Origin: Salinisphaera sp963835375
GTDB taxonomy: Bacteria > Pseudomonadota > Gammaproteobacteria > Nevskiales > Salinisphaeraceae
Length of the DNA: 64,000 bases
NCBI GenBank assembly: GCA_963835375.1
Contig: CAWIGB010000025.1
Span: 1 to 64,000 of the forward strand
Direction of reading: 5' to 3'
The notes under the pieces were generated by a model that saw only the letters and a list, made by a program, of their open reading frames with translations, searched no databases and was not told where the DNA came from. Shown here piece by piece: positions 20,555 through 29,194 of this stretch. Within the stretch, counting starts at the first letter, position 1, and each line of letters starts with the position of its first letter. A program made the position numbers and the translations under genes.

Positions 20555-20956
20555 ATGAATATTCAGCGCAATGGTTCGAAGCCGTCCACGGTCGGTCCGG
20601 CCGACTATTTCACCGGAAGCGTGCGTATCGATGCGCCGTTTGCCGGCCGCGAGCCGGCACGCGTGAGCGGGGCGACGGTGACGTTCGAGCCCAGCGCACG
20701 AACCGCCTGGCATACCCATCCGCTGGGCCAGACGCTGCTGGTGACCGCCGGCCAGGGCGCGTCGCAGCGCGAGGGCGGCCCGATCGAAACCATCCATCCG
20801 GGTGACGTGATCTGGTTCGAGCCGGGCGAGAAACACTGGCATGGCGCCGCGCCGGATACGGCGATGACGCATGTCGCCATCGCCGAGCAGCAGGATGGCC
20901 GGGCGGTGGACTGGCTCGAGCCAGTCAGCGATGCCCAGTACCGCGGCGATGCGTGA
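20555..20956 (+). CDS. Cupin-domain protein
   Basis: 133 residues, intact, with an AGGAG site before ATG 20555. Single conserved beta-barrel: metal-ligand motif 1 TAWHTHPLGQTLLVTAGQG and motif 2 GDVIWFEPGEKHWHGA. It resembles small cupins annotated as carboxymuconolactone- or mandelonitrile-lyase-related enzymes, often found next to oxidoreductases. It is convergent with the aldehyde oxidoreductase operon. Function unknown; a metal site of three His and one Glu/Gln is likely. Confidence 0.8.
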   Translation: MNIQRNGSKPSTVGPADYFTGSVRIDAPFAGREPARVSGATVTFEPSARTAWHTHPLGQTLLVTAGQGASQREGGPIETIHPGDVIWFEPGEKHWHGAAPDTAMTHVAIAEQQDGRAVDWLEPVSDAQYRGDA

Positions 20957-21092
20957 GGCCTGTGCCGACGGCTGACTGGCCGAGCCCGGATCGGCTCGAC
21001 TCGATGGCCTGATATCGCACCCATTCCCGGCGAGTGGCGCCGTTGCTGCGTCTTGCGGCACGCCCGGCTTTGCCGGCGCGCGTCCCACCGGT

Positions 21093-23363
21093 TCACGAAC
21101 CGGGTTCGCCGGCCAGAATATCCTCGATGCCGATCGGAAAACGCCGGGGCCGTACGCCGGTGGCATGCCAGACGGCGTTGGCGATCGCACCGCCGGTGCC
21201 GGTGATGCCGATTTCGCCCACGCCCTTCACGCCGAGCGCGTTGATATGCCGATCCTCCTCGGGCACGGAGACCGCCTCGATCGAGGGCACATCGGCGTTG
21301 ACCGGCACATGGTATTCGGCCAGGTCGGCATTCATGATGCGCCCGCTACGGCGGTCGATGGTGGCCTGTTCGTGCAGGGCGAACGATACGCCCCAGATCA
21401 TGCCGCCAAAGAACTGGCTTTCCACCATGCGCGGGTTGATCACGCGGCCGGCGGCGAACGCGCCGACCAGGCGCGTGGCGCGGATCTGGCCGAGATCCGG
21501 GTCGACCTTCACCTCGGCGAACACCGCGCCATGGGCATGCATGGCGAACTGTTCCCGCAGTGCCTGATCCGGCGCGCCGGTGCCCTGGCCTTCGACCTCG
21601 GCTAAGCCGGCCCGGCCGAGGATGTCGCGATAGCTGTCGCTGCGGGCCTCGTTGTGGGCCAGATGCAGGCGCCCGCGCCGGGCGATGATGTCGCGCCGCT
21701 CGGCGCCGAACAACAGCGACGCTTCATCGTTGATGGCCAGCTCCGCCAGCTTGTCGATCGCATCGCGCCCGGCGTTGTGAATGGCATTACCCGCCGTGGC
21801 GGTGTGCCCGGAACCGCCGGCCACCCCGGCATCCGGCAGCTCGGACGAGCCGGCGCGGAAGGTCGTATGGCCCATCTCCAGGCCCAGGCTGTCGGCGCCG
21901 ATCTGGGCGAGCGCGGTCCACGCGCCCTGGCCCATGTCGTGGGCGCCGGTCTCGACCAGGCCACTGCCGTCGGCCCGGATCACCGCCCGTGCATGGCCCT
22001 GGAACATCACCACCGGGAACGTCGCGGTGCCGACGCCCCAGCCGACCAGCAGGCCGTTTTCATCGCGCATCGAGCGCGGTTCCTGGCGGCGCTTGGCCCA
22101 GCCGAAGCGCTCGGCGGCCTGCTGATAACAGTCGCGCAAACGCTTGGAGGAGAAATGCTTGCCCGAGATCGGCTCGACCTCGGCATAGTTGGCCAGCCGA
22201 AAGGCCAGCGGGTCCATGCCACACGCCGCGGCCGCCTCGTCGATCGCCGATTCCAGCGCCAGCGAGCCGGTGGCTTCGCCGGGTGCGCGCATGAACATCG
22301 GCGTGCCGGAATTCACCCGCACCGCGTCGTGCGACGTGGCGATGGCCGGGCTGGCATAGAGCGTATGCGACACACCCGCGGCCGGCTCGAAGAAATCGTC
22401 GAACACGCTGGAAGCGGTGCGTACGTGGTGCGACAGCCCGGTCAGGCGGGCCTCGTCGTCCAGCCCAAGGCTGAGCGTCTGGCGCGTCGGCGCGCGATGG
22501 CCCAGCGGGCCGAACATCTGCTCGCGCCGGACCACCAGCTTCACCGGGCGGCCGGTCAGCCGCGCGGCCATGATACCGAGCGCCTGCGGCGACAGAATCA
22601 TGCCTTTGCAACCGAAAGCACCGCCCAGGAACGGGCTGCGGATATGCACGTTGTCGGCGTCGATGCCGAACAGGCCGGCCACGCGATGCCGGGCGATGGT
22701 CATGGCCTGGCTGGGCGTATCCAGCGTGAGGGTATCGCCGTCCCAGACGGCCACGATGGCATGCGGCTCCATCGGGTTGTGATACTGGGCTGCGGTTTCG
22801 TAGGTGGCCTCGATGCGCCGGCTGGCGCTGGCCAGTCCGGCCTCGATATCGCCGACGCTCGCCTCGGCCGGTTCGCCGGGGCCCACGCCGTCGGGCACGA
22901 ACGCCTCGCCGGCATCCAGGCCGATCAGCGGTGTTTCGGTTTCATACCGCGGCGCCAGCAGGGCCGCGCCTTCGGTGGCGGCCTCTAGCGTCTCGGCGAT
23001 GACCACGGCGATCGGCTGGCCGGGGTAGCGCACGCGGTCGTTCTGCAGGACGTCGAGCCGGAACATGAACGGATCGTCGCGGTCGTCCGGGTCCTTGGAG
23101 AGCGTCGGGCGATGGTTCGGCGTCATCACATCGACCACGCCCGGGTGCGCCTTGGCTGCCTCGATGTCGAGATGGGTCACACGACCGGCTGCGATCGCGG
23201 CGACTGCCATCACGGCATGCAGCATGTCGGCCGGGTGGTTGTCGGCGGCATAGGTTGCCGCGCCGGTGACCTTGAGCACGCCGTCGGTACGGGTGATCGG
23301 CTCGCCGATGCTGCTCTGGCTCTGCTGGCGGGCCGTGGACTGGATGGACGTGATCTCAGGCAT
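21093..23363 (-). CDS. paoC: Aldehyde oxidoreductase, molybdenum-binding large subunit
   Basis: 756 residues, intact. Xanthine dehydrogenase-family Moco subunit: IGEPITRTDGVLKVTGAATY at the start, RSPFLGGAFGCKGMILSPQA, MRAPGEATGSLALESAIDE, ETGAHDMGQGAWTALAQIGA, and the catalytic-Glu block GVKGVGEIGITGTGGAIANA near the C-terminus. The set of three genes, with a 4Fe-4S insert in the FAD subunit, matches E. coli PaoABC (YagTSR), which detoxifies aromatic aldehydes. The start overlaps the end of paoB by 8 nt. No signal peptide is visible on this subunit. Confidence 0.9.
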   Translation of the reverse strand: MPEITSIQSTARQQSQSSIGEPITRTDGVLKVTGAATYAADNHPADMLHAVMAVAAIAAGRVTHLDIEAAKAHPGVVDVMTPNHRPTLSKDPDDRDDPFMFRLDVLQNDRVRYPGQPIAVVIAETLEAATEGAALLAPRYETETPLIGLDAGEAFVPDGVGPGEPAEASVGDIEAGLASASRRIEATYETAAQYHNPMEPHAIVAVWDGDTLTLDTPSQAMTIARHRVAGLFGIDADNVHIRSPFLGGAFGCKGMILSPQALGIMAARLTGRPVKLVVRREQMFGPLGHRAPTRQTLSLGLDDEARLTGLSHHVRTASSVFDDFFEPAAGVSHTLYASPAIATSHDAVRVNSGTPMFMRAPGEATGSLALESAIDEAAAACGMDPLAFRLANYAEVEPISGKHFSSKRLRDCYQQAAERFGWAKRRQEPRSMRDENGLLVGWGVGTATFPVVMFQGHARAVIRADGSGLVETGAHDMGQGAWTALAQIGADSLGLEMGHTTFRAGSSELPDAGVAGGSGHTATAGNAIHNAGRDAIDKLAELAINDEASLLFGAERRDIIARRGRLHLAHNEARSDSYRDILGRAGLAEVEGQGTGAPDQALREQFAMHAHGAVFAEVKVDPDLGQIRATRLVGAFAAGRVINPRMVESQFFGGMIWGVSFALHEQATIDRRSGRIMNADLAEYHVPVNADVPSIEAVSVPEEDRHINALGVKGVGEIGITGTGGAIANAVWHATGVRPRRFPIGIEDILAGEPGS

Positions 23364-24417
23364 GAGCAGGGCCTCCGGTAACAGGCGCGAACGGCGAGGC
23401 CGGCAGGGCGGGCATGGTCTCCGGCGTGCCGGCTGCCGCATTGGCCAGCACGCGGGCGACCACGCGCTGCGCCAGCTCGATCTTGTAGGCGTTGTCGCCC
23501 GAAGGCTCGGCATCGGCGAGCGCGATGCGGCCGGCCTCGGCGAACAGTTCGGGCGAGGCCACGCCGCCAACCAGCACGGCTTCGGCGGCCTCGGCCCGCC
23601 AGGGCTTGGGGGCGACGCCGCCGAGCGCGATACGGGCGGCGCGGATGGTGCCGTTCTCGGCCAGATCCAGGCCGGCCGCGGCCGAAACCAGCGCGAATGC
23701 ATAGGAGGTGCGCTCACGCACCTTCAGGTAACGGGCATGGCCGGCGAAGGCCGCCGCCTCGGCCGGCAGGCGGATCGCCACGATCATCTCGCCCGGTGCC
23801 AGCACGGTCTCGTCGCTCGGGTCGTCGCCGGGCAGGCGATGGAAATCGGCCAACGGCACGCAGCGCCAGTCGTTGGCGCTTTCGATCTCGACTGTGGCGT
23901 CGAAGGCGGCCAGCGCCACGCAGAAATCCGACGGATGCGTGGCGATGCAGTGCGCGCTCCAGCCCAGGATCGCGTGCCCGCGGTTCTCGCCGCCGATCGC
24001 GTCGCAACCGGCGCCGGGCTCGCGCTTGTTGCAGGCGCTGGCCGTATCGTAGAAATAACGACAGCGGGTGCGCTGCAACAGATTGCCGCCCACGGTGGCG
24101 GCGTTGCGCAGCTGTGGCGAAGCGCCGGAGAGCAGTGCCTCGGCCACGGCAGGGAAGGCTGCAGCAAAGCCTTCGTCGAAGGCCAGGTCCGAATTCCGGA
24201 CCATGGCACCGATGCGCACGCTGCCGTCTTCCATCGTCTCGATACGATCGAGCTCGGGCAGCTGGGTGATATCGATCAGCCGCCTGGGCTGCACGACGCC
24301 CCCTTTCATCAGATCGAGCAGATTGGTGCCGGCGGCCAGAAACGCCGAGCCCGGCCGCGCCACCTCGGCGACGGCCTCGGCCACGGATTCCGGCCGGATG
24401 TATTCGAATCGATTCAT
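23356..24417 (-). CDS. paoB: Aldehyde oxidoreductase, FAD-binding subunit
   Basis: 353 residues, intact. FAD-binding loop region GSAFLAAGTNLLDLMKGGVV, IGAMVRNSDLAFD, and GASPQLRNAATVGGNLLQRT. It also carries the extra Cys cluster CRYFYDTASACNKREPGAGC, which binds a 4Fe-4S centre in PaoB and is absent from ordinary XDH FAD subunits. It starts at ATG 24417, overlapping the paoA stop (ATGA), and ends inside the start of paoC. It passes electrons from the 2Fe-2S subunit to the external acceptor. Confidence 0.9.
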   Translation of the reverse strand: MNRFEYIRPESVAEAVAEVARPGSAFLAAGTNLLDLMKGGVVQPRRLIDITQLPELDRIETMEDGSVRIGAMVRNSDLAFDEGFAAAFPAVAEALLSGASPQLRNAATVGGNLLQRTRCRYFYDTASACNKREPGAGCDAIGGENRGHAILGWSAHCIATHPSDFCVALAAFDATVEIESANDWRCVPLADFHRLPGDDPSDETVLAPGEMIVAIRLPAEAAAFAGHARYLKVRERTSYAFALVSAAAGLDLAENGTIRAARIALGGVAPKPWRAEAAEAVLVGGVASPELFAEAGRIALADAEPSGDNAYKIELAQRVVARVLANAAAGTPETMPALPASPFAPVTGGPAHA

Positions 24418-24911
24418 GACGTGGCCTTGTCGTCGGCGGTTGGCATGCGCGCGCTGGCATCGAGCACGGCCTGGGTGATGCCGACATACGCCCCGCAGCG
24501 ACACAGGTTGCCGCTCATGTTCTCGCGCACGCGTTCCGGGTCGTTTCCCGCGCGGCCTTCGCGGATCAGGCCGATCGCACTCATGATCTGGCCCGGCGTG
24601 CAGTAGCCGCACTGGAAACCGTCGTGTTCGATGAAGGCGGCCTGTACCGGATGCAGATCCGCGCCATCCGCCACGCCTTCGATGGTCTCGACGCTCGCGC
24701 CGTCGAGGCTGGCCGCCAGCGTCAGACAGGAATTGATGCGCCGGCCGTCCACCAGCACGGTGCAGGCGCCGCACTGGCCGCGATCGCAGCCTTTCTTGGT
24801 ACCGGTGAGATGCAGCCGCTCGCGCAGCAGATCGAGCAGTGTGACGCGGGCGTCGTCCAGCTCGATGGCGCGGCGGTGCCCGTTGATCGTCAGCGTCAGG
24901 GGCAGCGTCAT
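24414..24911 (-). CDS. paoA: Aldehyde oxidoreductase, 2Fe-2S subunit
   Basis: 165 residues from ATG 24911. N-terminal plant-type ferredoxin domain KGCDRGQCGACTVLVDGRRI plus a further Cys in NSCLTL, then a helical 2Fe-2S domain with FQCGYCTPGQIMSAIGLI and NLCRCGAYVGI. The Tat signal present on E. coli PaoA is missing: the chosen start reads MTLPLTLTINGHRRAIELDD. The enzyme is therefore probably cytosolic unless translation begins upstream. First gene of paoABC, divergent from a TetR gene across 156 bp containing three palindromes. Confidence 0.9.
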   Translation of the reverse strand: MTLPLTLTINGHRRAIELDDARVTLLDLLRERLHLTGTKKGCDRGQCGACTVLVDGRRINSCLTLAASLDGASVETIEGVADGADLHPVQAAFIEHDGFQCGYCTPGQIMSAIGLIREGRAGNDPERVRENMSGNLCRCGAYVGITQAVLDASARMPTADDKATS

Positions 24912-24972
24912 GGGGGCTCCGGTTAGTGGAGATTGGGGCCTGCAGCCCCGGGAAAGCCTAACTCGTCCTAGA

Positions 24973-25038
24973 ATGCACAGAGTGCATCCATCCAGATCGA
25001 TGGACTGGTTTTTCTGGAATATACGGAGGGATCCCTCC
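24973..25038. promoter_or_regulatory. Three palindromes between paoA and tetR
   Basis: ATGCACAGAGTGCAT (24973-24987, perfect 6-bp arms), TCCATC-6-GATGGA (24987-25004) and GGAGGGATCCCTCC (25025-25038, perfect 14-bp). They occupy the divergent promoter region and are good candidates for TetR operators controlling both directions. The exact operator cannot be chosen from sequence alone. Confidence 0.6.
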
Positions 25039-25067
25039 GCTTTGCAACCGATCGCATCCGATACGCA

Positions 25068-25668
25068 ATGAACAAGCCCGCCGCCACGACACCACGCCCC
25101 ATGCGCGCGGACGCCCGACGCAACCGGGAACGGCTGCTGGAAGCGGCAGCGACGGTGTTCGCCGAGGGCGGCGCCGGGGCCAGTCGCGAGGCTGTGGCCC
25201 GCGAGGCAGGGCGTGGGCATTGGCACGCTGTATCGGCATTTTCCGAGCCGCGAGGCGTTGTTCGAGGCGGTCTACGAACGCGAGGTGCTGCATCTCGCCG
25301 AGCTGGCGGCCACGCTCGGCGAGCGCGATGACCCGGTCGCCGCGCTGCGCGAATGGCTGGCGGCGTTCGTATCGCTGGTGGCCACCAAGCGCGGCATGGC
25401 CGGGGCACTCGCGGTGACCGCCGACAAGGCCAAGGCGATCTCCTCGCGCCTGTCCGGCCGGCTGACCGCAGCGCTGGCGCACCTGCTGGAACGCGCCACG
25501 GCGGCCGGGGTGATCCGGCGCGACGTCAGCGCCGAGGAATTGCTGCACGCGGTGGTCGGGATGTGCCTGCTGCAGGATCAGCCGGGCTGGCAGACGAGCG
25601 TGCGCCGGCTGGCCGATCTGCTGGTGGACGGGTTGTGTGTCGAGGGCGGGCGTTCGATGAACGGTTAG
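25068..25668 (+). CDS. TetR-family regulator, frameshifted
   Basis: Starts MNKPAATTPRPMRADARRNR with the TetR helix-turn-helix ERLLEAAATVFAEGGAGASR. After an extra G at 25209-25211 it continues VGIGTLYRHFPSREALFEAV and a C-terminal ligand domain ending VEGGRSMNG. Joined length is about 199 residues. Divergent from paoABC, so probably its repressor, responding to an aldehyde or related compound. The shift is a GG-to-GGG change and most likely technical. Confidence 0.8.
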
Positions 25669-25681
25669 GGCTTGTCGTCGT

Positions 25682-26893
25682 TCACAGGGCGGCGCGCCAG
25701 ACGCCGACCAGCAGCGCGATCCAGCCGACGATGAGCAGCACGCCGCCGATCGGGGTGATCGCGCCCAGTATCTTCACGCCCGAGCCGGCCAGCAGATACA
25801 GGCTGCCGGAAAAGATCAGCGTGCCGACGATGAAGCACCAGGCCGCGGTGGTGATCGCCGCGCCGGTCAGCCCGCTGCGCATGAGCATGCCCAGTCCGAG
25901 CAGGGCGAGCGCGTGATAGAACTGGTATTGCTCGGCCGTATGCCAGACCGCCTGCATCCGTTCGGACAGATGCGACGACAGGGCATGTGCGCCGAAAGCG
26001 CCCAGGCAGACGGCGAGCCCGCCGTAGAGCGCGGCGAAGACGAGCGTGAGCCGGATCATGCGGAATCTCCGGCTCGGCAGGAAGATCGTGCCGGAGCAGA
26101 ACGTGACGGCTTGCCCGCCGATGTGTACGCGTTCGCCGGCGACGCGACAGACCAGCTCGCCGCCGCGGGCCGAGATCTGGCGTGCCGTGAGTTCGTTCTT
26201 GCCGAGACGTTCGGCCCAGTAGGGCGCGAGCGTGCAGTGGGCCGAACCGGTGACCGGGTCTTCGTCGACGCCATGGCCCGGCGCGAAGAAGCGCGAGACG
26301 AAGTCGCAGGCATCGTCTTCGCCCGGGGCGGTGGCGATGAAGCCGAGATTGGTCTGCGCGGAATACCGGGCCAGGGCGCGCATGTCGGGTTCGAGTGCGG
26401 CGACTTCGGCCGCCGTCTCGAACACGGCCAGAACGTTGGTGGCCGCGTGCCATTCCACGACGTCGCCGCCGAGTGCGACCGCGACATCGGTGATGTCGTG
26501 ATCGACAGGGGCGGCCACGCGCGCCGGCAGGTCCAGCCAGAGCTGACCGTCGCGCGCGTCGATCCCGAGTTCGCCGGCAAAGCGGGTGACGAACGTCAGC
26601 GGCGTGTCGTAGCCGGTCAGTTCATTGAGCAGCACATGGGCGCTGGCGAGCGTGGCATGGCCGCAGAGCTCGACTTCGACCGCGGGCGTGAACCAGCGCA
26701 ATTCGTGCCGCCCGTGGCCGCCGGGTACTACGAACGCCGTCTCCGACAGATTGTGTTCGGCCGCGATGGCGGCCAGCGTTGTGTCTTCGGGCCAGCTGTC
26801 GAGCACGTAGACCGCGGCCGGGTTGCCGGCGAATACGCGGTCGGTGAAGGCATCGACTTGATGAAACGTCAGCGTTTGTCGTCCGATTGTCAT
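25682..26893 (-). CDS. PhzF-family isomerase fused in frame to a DUF423 membrane protein
   Basis: Residues 1-278 are a PhzF-like epimerase: FHQVDAFTDRVFAGNPAAVY, HNLSETAFVV with the catalytic Glu, VELCGHATLASAHVLLNEL and VDEDPVTGSAHCTLAPYW. Residues 279-403 are a complete DUF423/YgdD protein beginning MIRLTLVFAALYGGLAVCLG, with four membrane helices. A GGAG site lies 7 nt before that internal ATG, and ATGA there would supply an overlapping stop in another frame. I therefore suspect two overlapping genes joined by a one-base error in the 3' end of the PhzF gene. Substrate of the PhzF part unknown. Confidence 0.75.
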   Translation of the reverse strand: MTIGRQTLTFHQVDAFTDRVFAGNPAAVYVLDSWPEDTTLAAIAAEHNLSETAFVVPGGHGRHELRWFTPAVEVELCGHATLASAHVLLNELTGYDTPLTFVTRFAGELGIDARDGQLWLDLPARVAAPVDHDITDVAVALGGDVVEWHAATNVLAVFETAAEVAALEPDMRALARYSAQTNLGFIATAPGEDDACDFVSRFFAPGHGVDEDPVTGSAHCTLAPYWAERLGKNELTARQISARGGELVCRVAGERVHIGGQAVTFCSGTIFLPSRRFRMIRLTLVFAALYGGLAVCLGAFGAHALSSHLSERMQAVWHTAEQYQFYHALALLGLGMLMRSGLTGAAITTAAWCFIVGTLIFSGSLYLLAGSGVKILGAITPIGGVLLIVGWIALLVGVWRAAL

Positions 26894-26960
26894 AGCGGTG
26901 TCATGTAATGTGTGGCGTCAGGCGGCTTGGGCTGCCGTATCCGGATCAGGAGAGTTTCGC

Positions 26961-29060
26961 ATGACCGAAACCGCCGATGCGTCGAGCGTACCCACGCCGG
27001 ACGAGTTCGCCGCCCCCGAGTTGTTCATCAACCGGGAGTTGTCGTTGCTCGAATTCAACGAGCGCGTGCTGGCGCAGGCCCAGGACGAATCGGTGCCCTT
27101 GCTCGAGAGGCTGAAGTTTCTGTGTATCTCTTCGACCAACCTGGACGAGTTCTTCGAAGTCCGCGTTGCCGGGTTGAAGCAGAAGGCGGAACTGCTGGAT
27201 ACGCCCAGCGAAGCCGACAACCGTACGCCGAGCGAGGTGCTGCGCGCGATCAGCCAACGCGCGCACAAGCTGGTCGACAAGCAGTACGCCACGCTCAACG
27301 ACGAAATCATTCCGGCGCTGCAGGCCGAGGGCATCCGGTTTCTGCGACGTGCCGAGTGGAATGCCGAGCAGCGCGCCTGGCTGGCCGAATATTTCGAGGA
27401 GGAGCTGCTGCCGGTCATCAGCCCGATCGGGCTCGACCCGGCGCATCCGTTTCCGCGGATTCTCAACAAGTCGCTGAACTTCATCGTGGCGCTGGACGGC
27501 ACCGATGCCTTCGGCCGCAAGATCCGGCATGCCGTGGTGCAGGCGCCGCGTGCGTTGCCGCGCATCATTCTGCTGCCGCCGGAGGTTGCCGGCAGTGGCT
27601 CGCACGATTTCGTGTTCCTGTCGTCGATCATCCACGAACACGTTGGTGATCTGTTCCCCAGCATGCGGGCCGATGGCTGCTATCAGTTCCGCGTGACCCG
27701 GAATTCCGATCTGTACGTGGACGAGGAAGAGGTCGACGATCTGCTGCGCGCGGTGGAGGGCGAGCTGCCGGGGCGTCGCTATGGCGACTGCGTGCGCCTG
27801 GAAGTGGCGCACAACTGCCCGGAGGAACTTTCCGATTACCTGCTCGCCCGTTTTCTGCTCACGCGCGACGATCTGTATCAGGTCAACGGGCCGGTGAACG
27901 TCAATCGCCTGATGTCGCTGCAGGGCACCGTCGATCGCCCCGATCTGAAATACCCGGCCTTCAATCCGCGGCTGCCCAACGCGCTCGCGCCGTCGGGCGA
28001 TCTGTTCGCCGAGATCCGCGCGGGTGACGTATTGCTGCATCACCCGTTCGATTCCTTCCTGCCGGTGATCGATTTCGTGCGCCGGGCCGGCTCCGATCCG
28101 AAAGTTCTGGCCATCAAGCAGACGCTGTATCGCACCGGACCGAAGTCGGCCGTGGTGGACGCGCTGGTCGAGGCCGCGCGGGCGGGCAAGGAGGTCACCG
28201 TGGTGGTCGAGCTCCGGGCGCGCTTCGACGAAGCCGACAACATCGAGCTCGCCAACCGGCTGCAGGCGGCCGGCGCCCACGTGGTCTACGGCGTGGTCGG
28301 CTACAAGACCCACGCCAAGATGACGCTGATCGTACGCCGCGAGTCAGACGGATTGCACAACTACGTGCATGTCGGTACCGGCAACTACCATCCCAAGACC
28401 GCGCGGCTGTACACCGACTATGGGCTGATGTCCTGTGATCCCGCGCTCGGCAACGATGTGCACGAGATCTTTCTGCAGCTCACCAGCCTCGGCAAGGTGA
28501 GCGGACTGGAGCGGATCGTCGACGCGCCGTTCCGGATGCACGACGCGATCATCGCCAAGATCGGCCGCGAAGCCGAGGCCGCGGCCGCCGGCCGGCCCGC
28601 CTGGATCGTGGCCAAGATGAATTCGCTGGTCGAGCCGGCGGTTATCCGCGCGCTGTATGCGGCATCGGTCGCCGGCGTGCAGATCGATCTCATCGTGCGG
28701 GGGATCTGCTGCCTGCGCCCGGGCGTTGCGGGCATATCGGAAAACATCCGTGTGCGTTCGATCGTGGGGCGGTTTCTGGAGCACACGCGAGTGTTCCAAT
28801 TCGCCGCGGACGGCGAACCCGAGTTGTATCTGTCCAGCGCCGACTGGATGGACCGCAACTTCTTCCGCCGGGTCGAGATCTGCTTTCCCGTGACCTCGCG
28901 CCCGTTATATGATCGGGTCGTACGCGAGCTGGGGCTTTATCTCGCCGATAACAGTGGCGCTTGGCTGCTGGGCGAGGACGGACGCTATACGCAGGCGCGG
29001 CCAGCCGCCGACGAGCCTGTCGTATCCGTGCAGAAGCGCCTCATGGAGGGACCGGGGTAG
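26961..29060 (+). CDS. ppk1: Polyphosphate kinase 1
   Basis: 699 residues, intact, start ATG 26961 after CAGGAGAG. Makes inorganic polyphosphate from ATP. N domain FINRELSLLEFNERVLAQAQ and ISSTNLDEFFEVRVAGLKQK; two phospholipase-D-like catalytic domains with LAIKQTLYRTGPKSAVVDAL, the phospho-His motif YVHVGTGNYHPKTARLYTDY, and VGRFLEHTRVFQFAADGEPE with the second His. No ppx follows; the next gene is a SYLF protein after about 130 bp. Confidence 0.95.
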   Translation: MTETADASSVPTPDEFAAPELFINRELSLLEFNERVLAQAQDESVPLLERLKFLCISSTNLDEFFEVRVAGLKQKAELLDTPSEADNRTPSEVLRAISQRAHKLVDKQYATLNDEIIPALQAEGIRFLRRAEWNAEQRAWLAEYFEEELLPVISPIGLDPAHPFPRILNKSLNFIVALDGTDAFGRKIRHAVVQAPRALPRIILLPPEVAGSGSHDFVFLSSIIHEHVGDLFPSMRADGCYQFRVTRNSDLYVDEEEVDDLLRAVEGELPGRRYGDCVRLEVAHNCPEELSDYLLARFLLTRDDLYQVNGPVNVNRLMSLQGTVDRPDLKYPAFNPRLPNALAPSGDLFAEIRAGDVLLHHPFDSFLPVIDFVRRAGSDPKVLAIKQTLYRTGPKSAVVDALVEAARAGKEVTVVVELRARFDEADNIELANRLQAAGAHVVYGVVGYKTHAKMTLIVRRESDGLHNYVHVGTGNYHPKTARLYTDYGLMSCDPALGNDVHEIFLQLTSLGKVSGLERIVDAPFRMHDAIIAKIGREAEAAAAGRPAWIVAKMNSLVEPAVIRALYAASVAGVQIDLIVRGICCLRPGVAGISENIRVRSIVGRFLEHTRVFQFAADGEPELYLSSADWMDRNFFRRVEICFPVTSRPLYDRVVRELGLYLADNSGAWLLGEDGRYTQARPAADEPVVSVQKRLMEGPG

Positions 29061-29194
29061 CGGACCATCGCCCGGCAGGTCATGAACCCTTGTCGTTGGC
29101 TGTGGTCCCAGGCAATAGACTGTGGCACGGCGCGACCGGCCACCCGATCCAGCGAACCGCGCCGCGGTTCGATCCTTACAAGGGAATGATCAGC

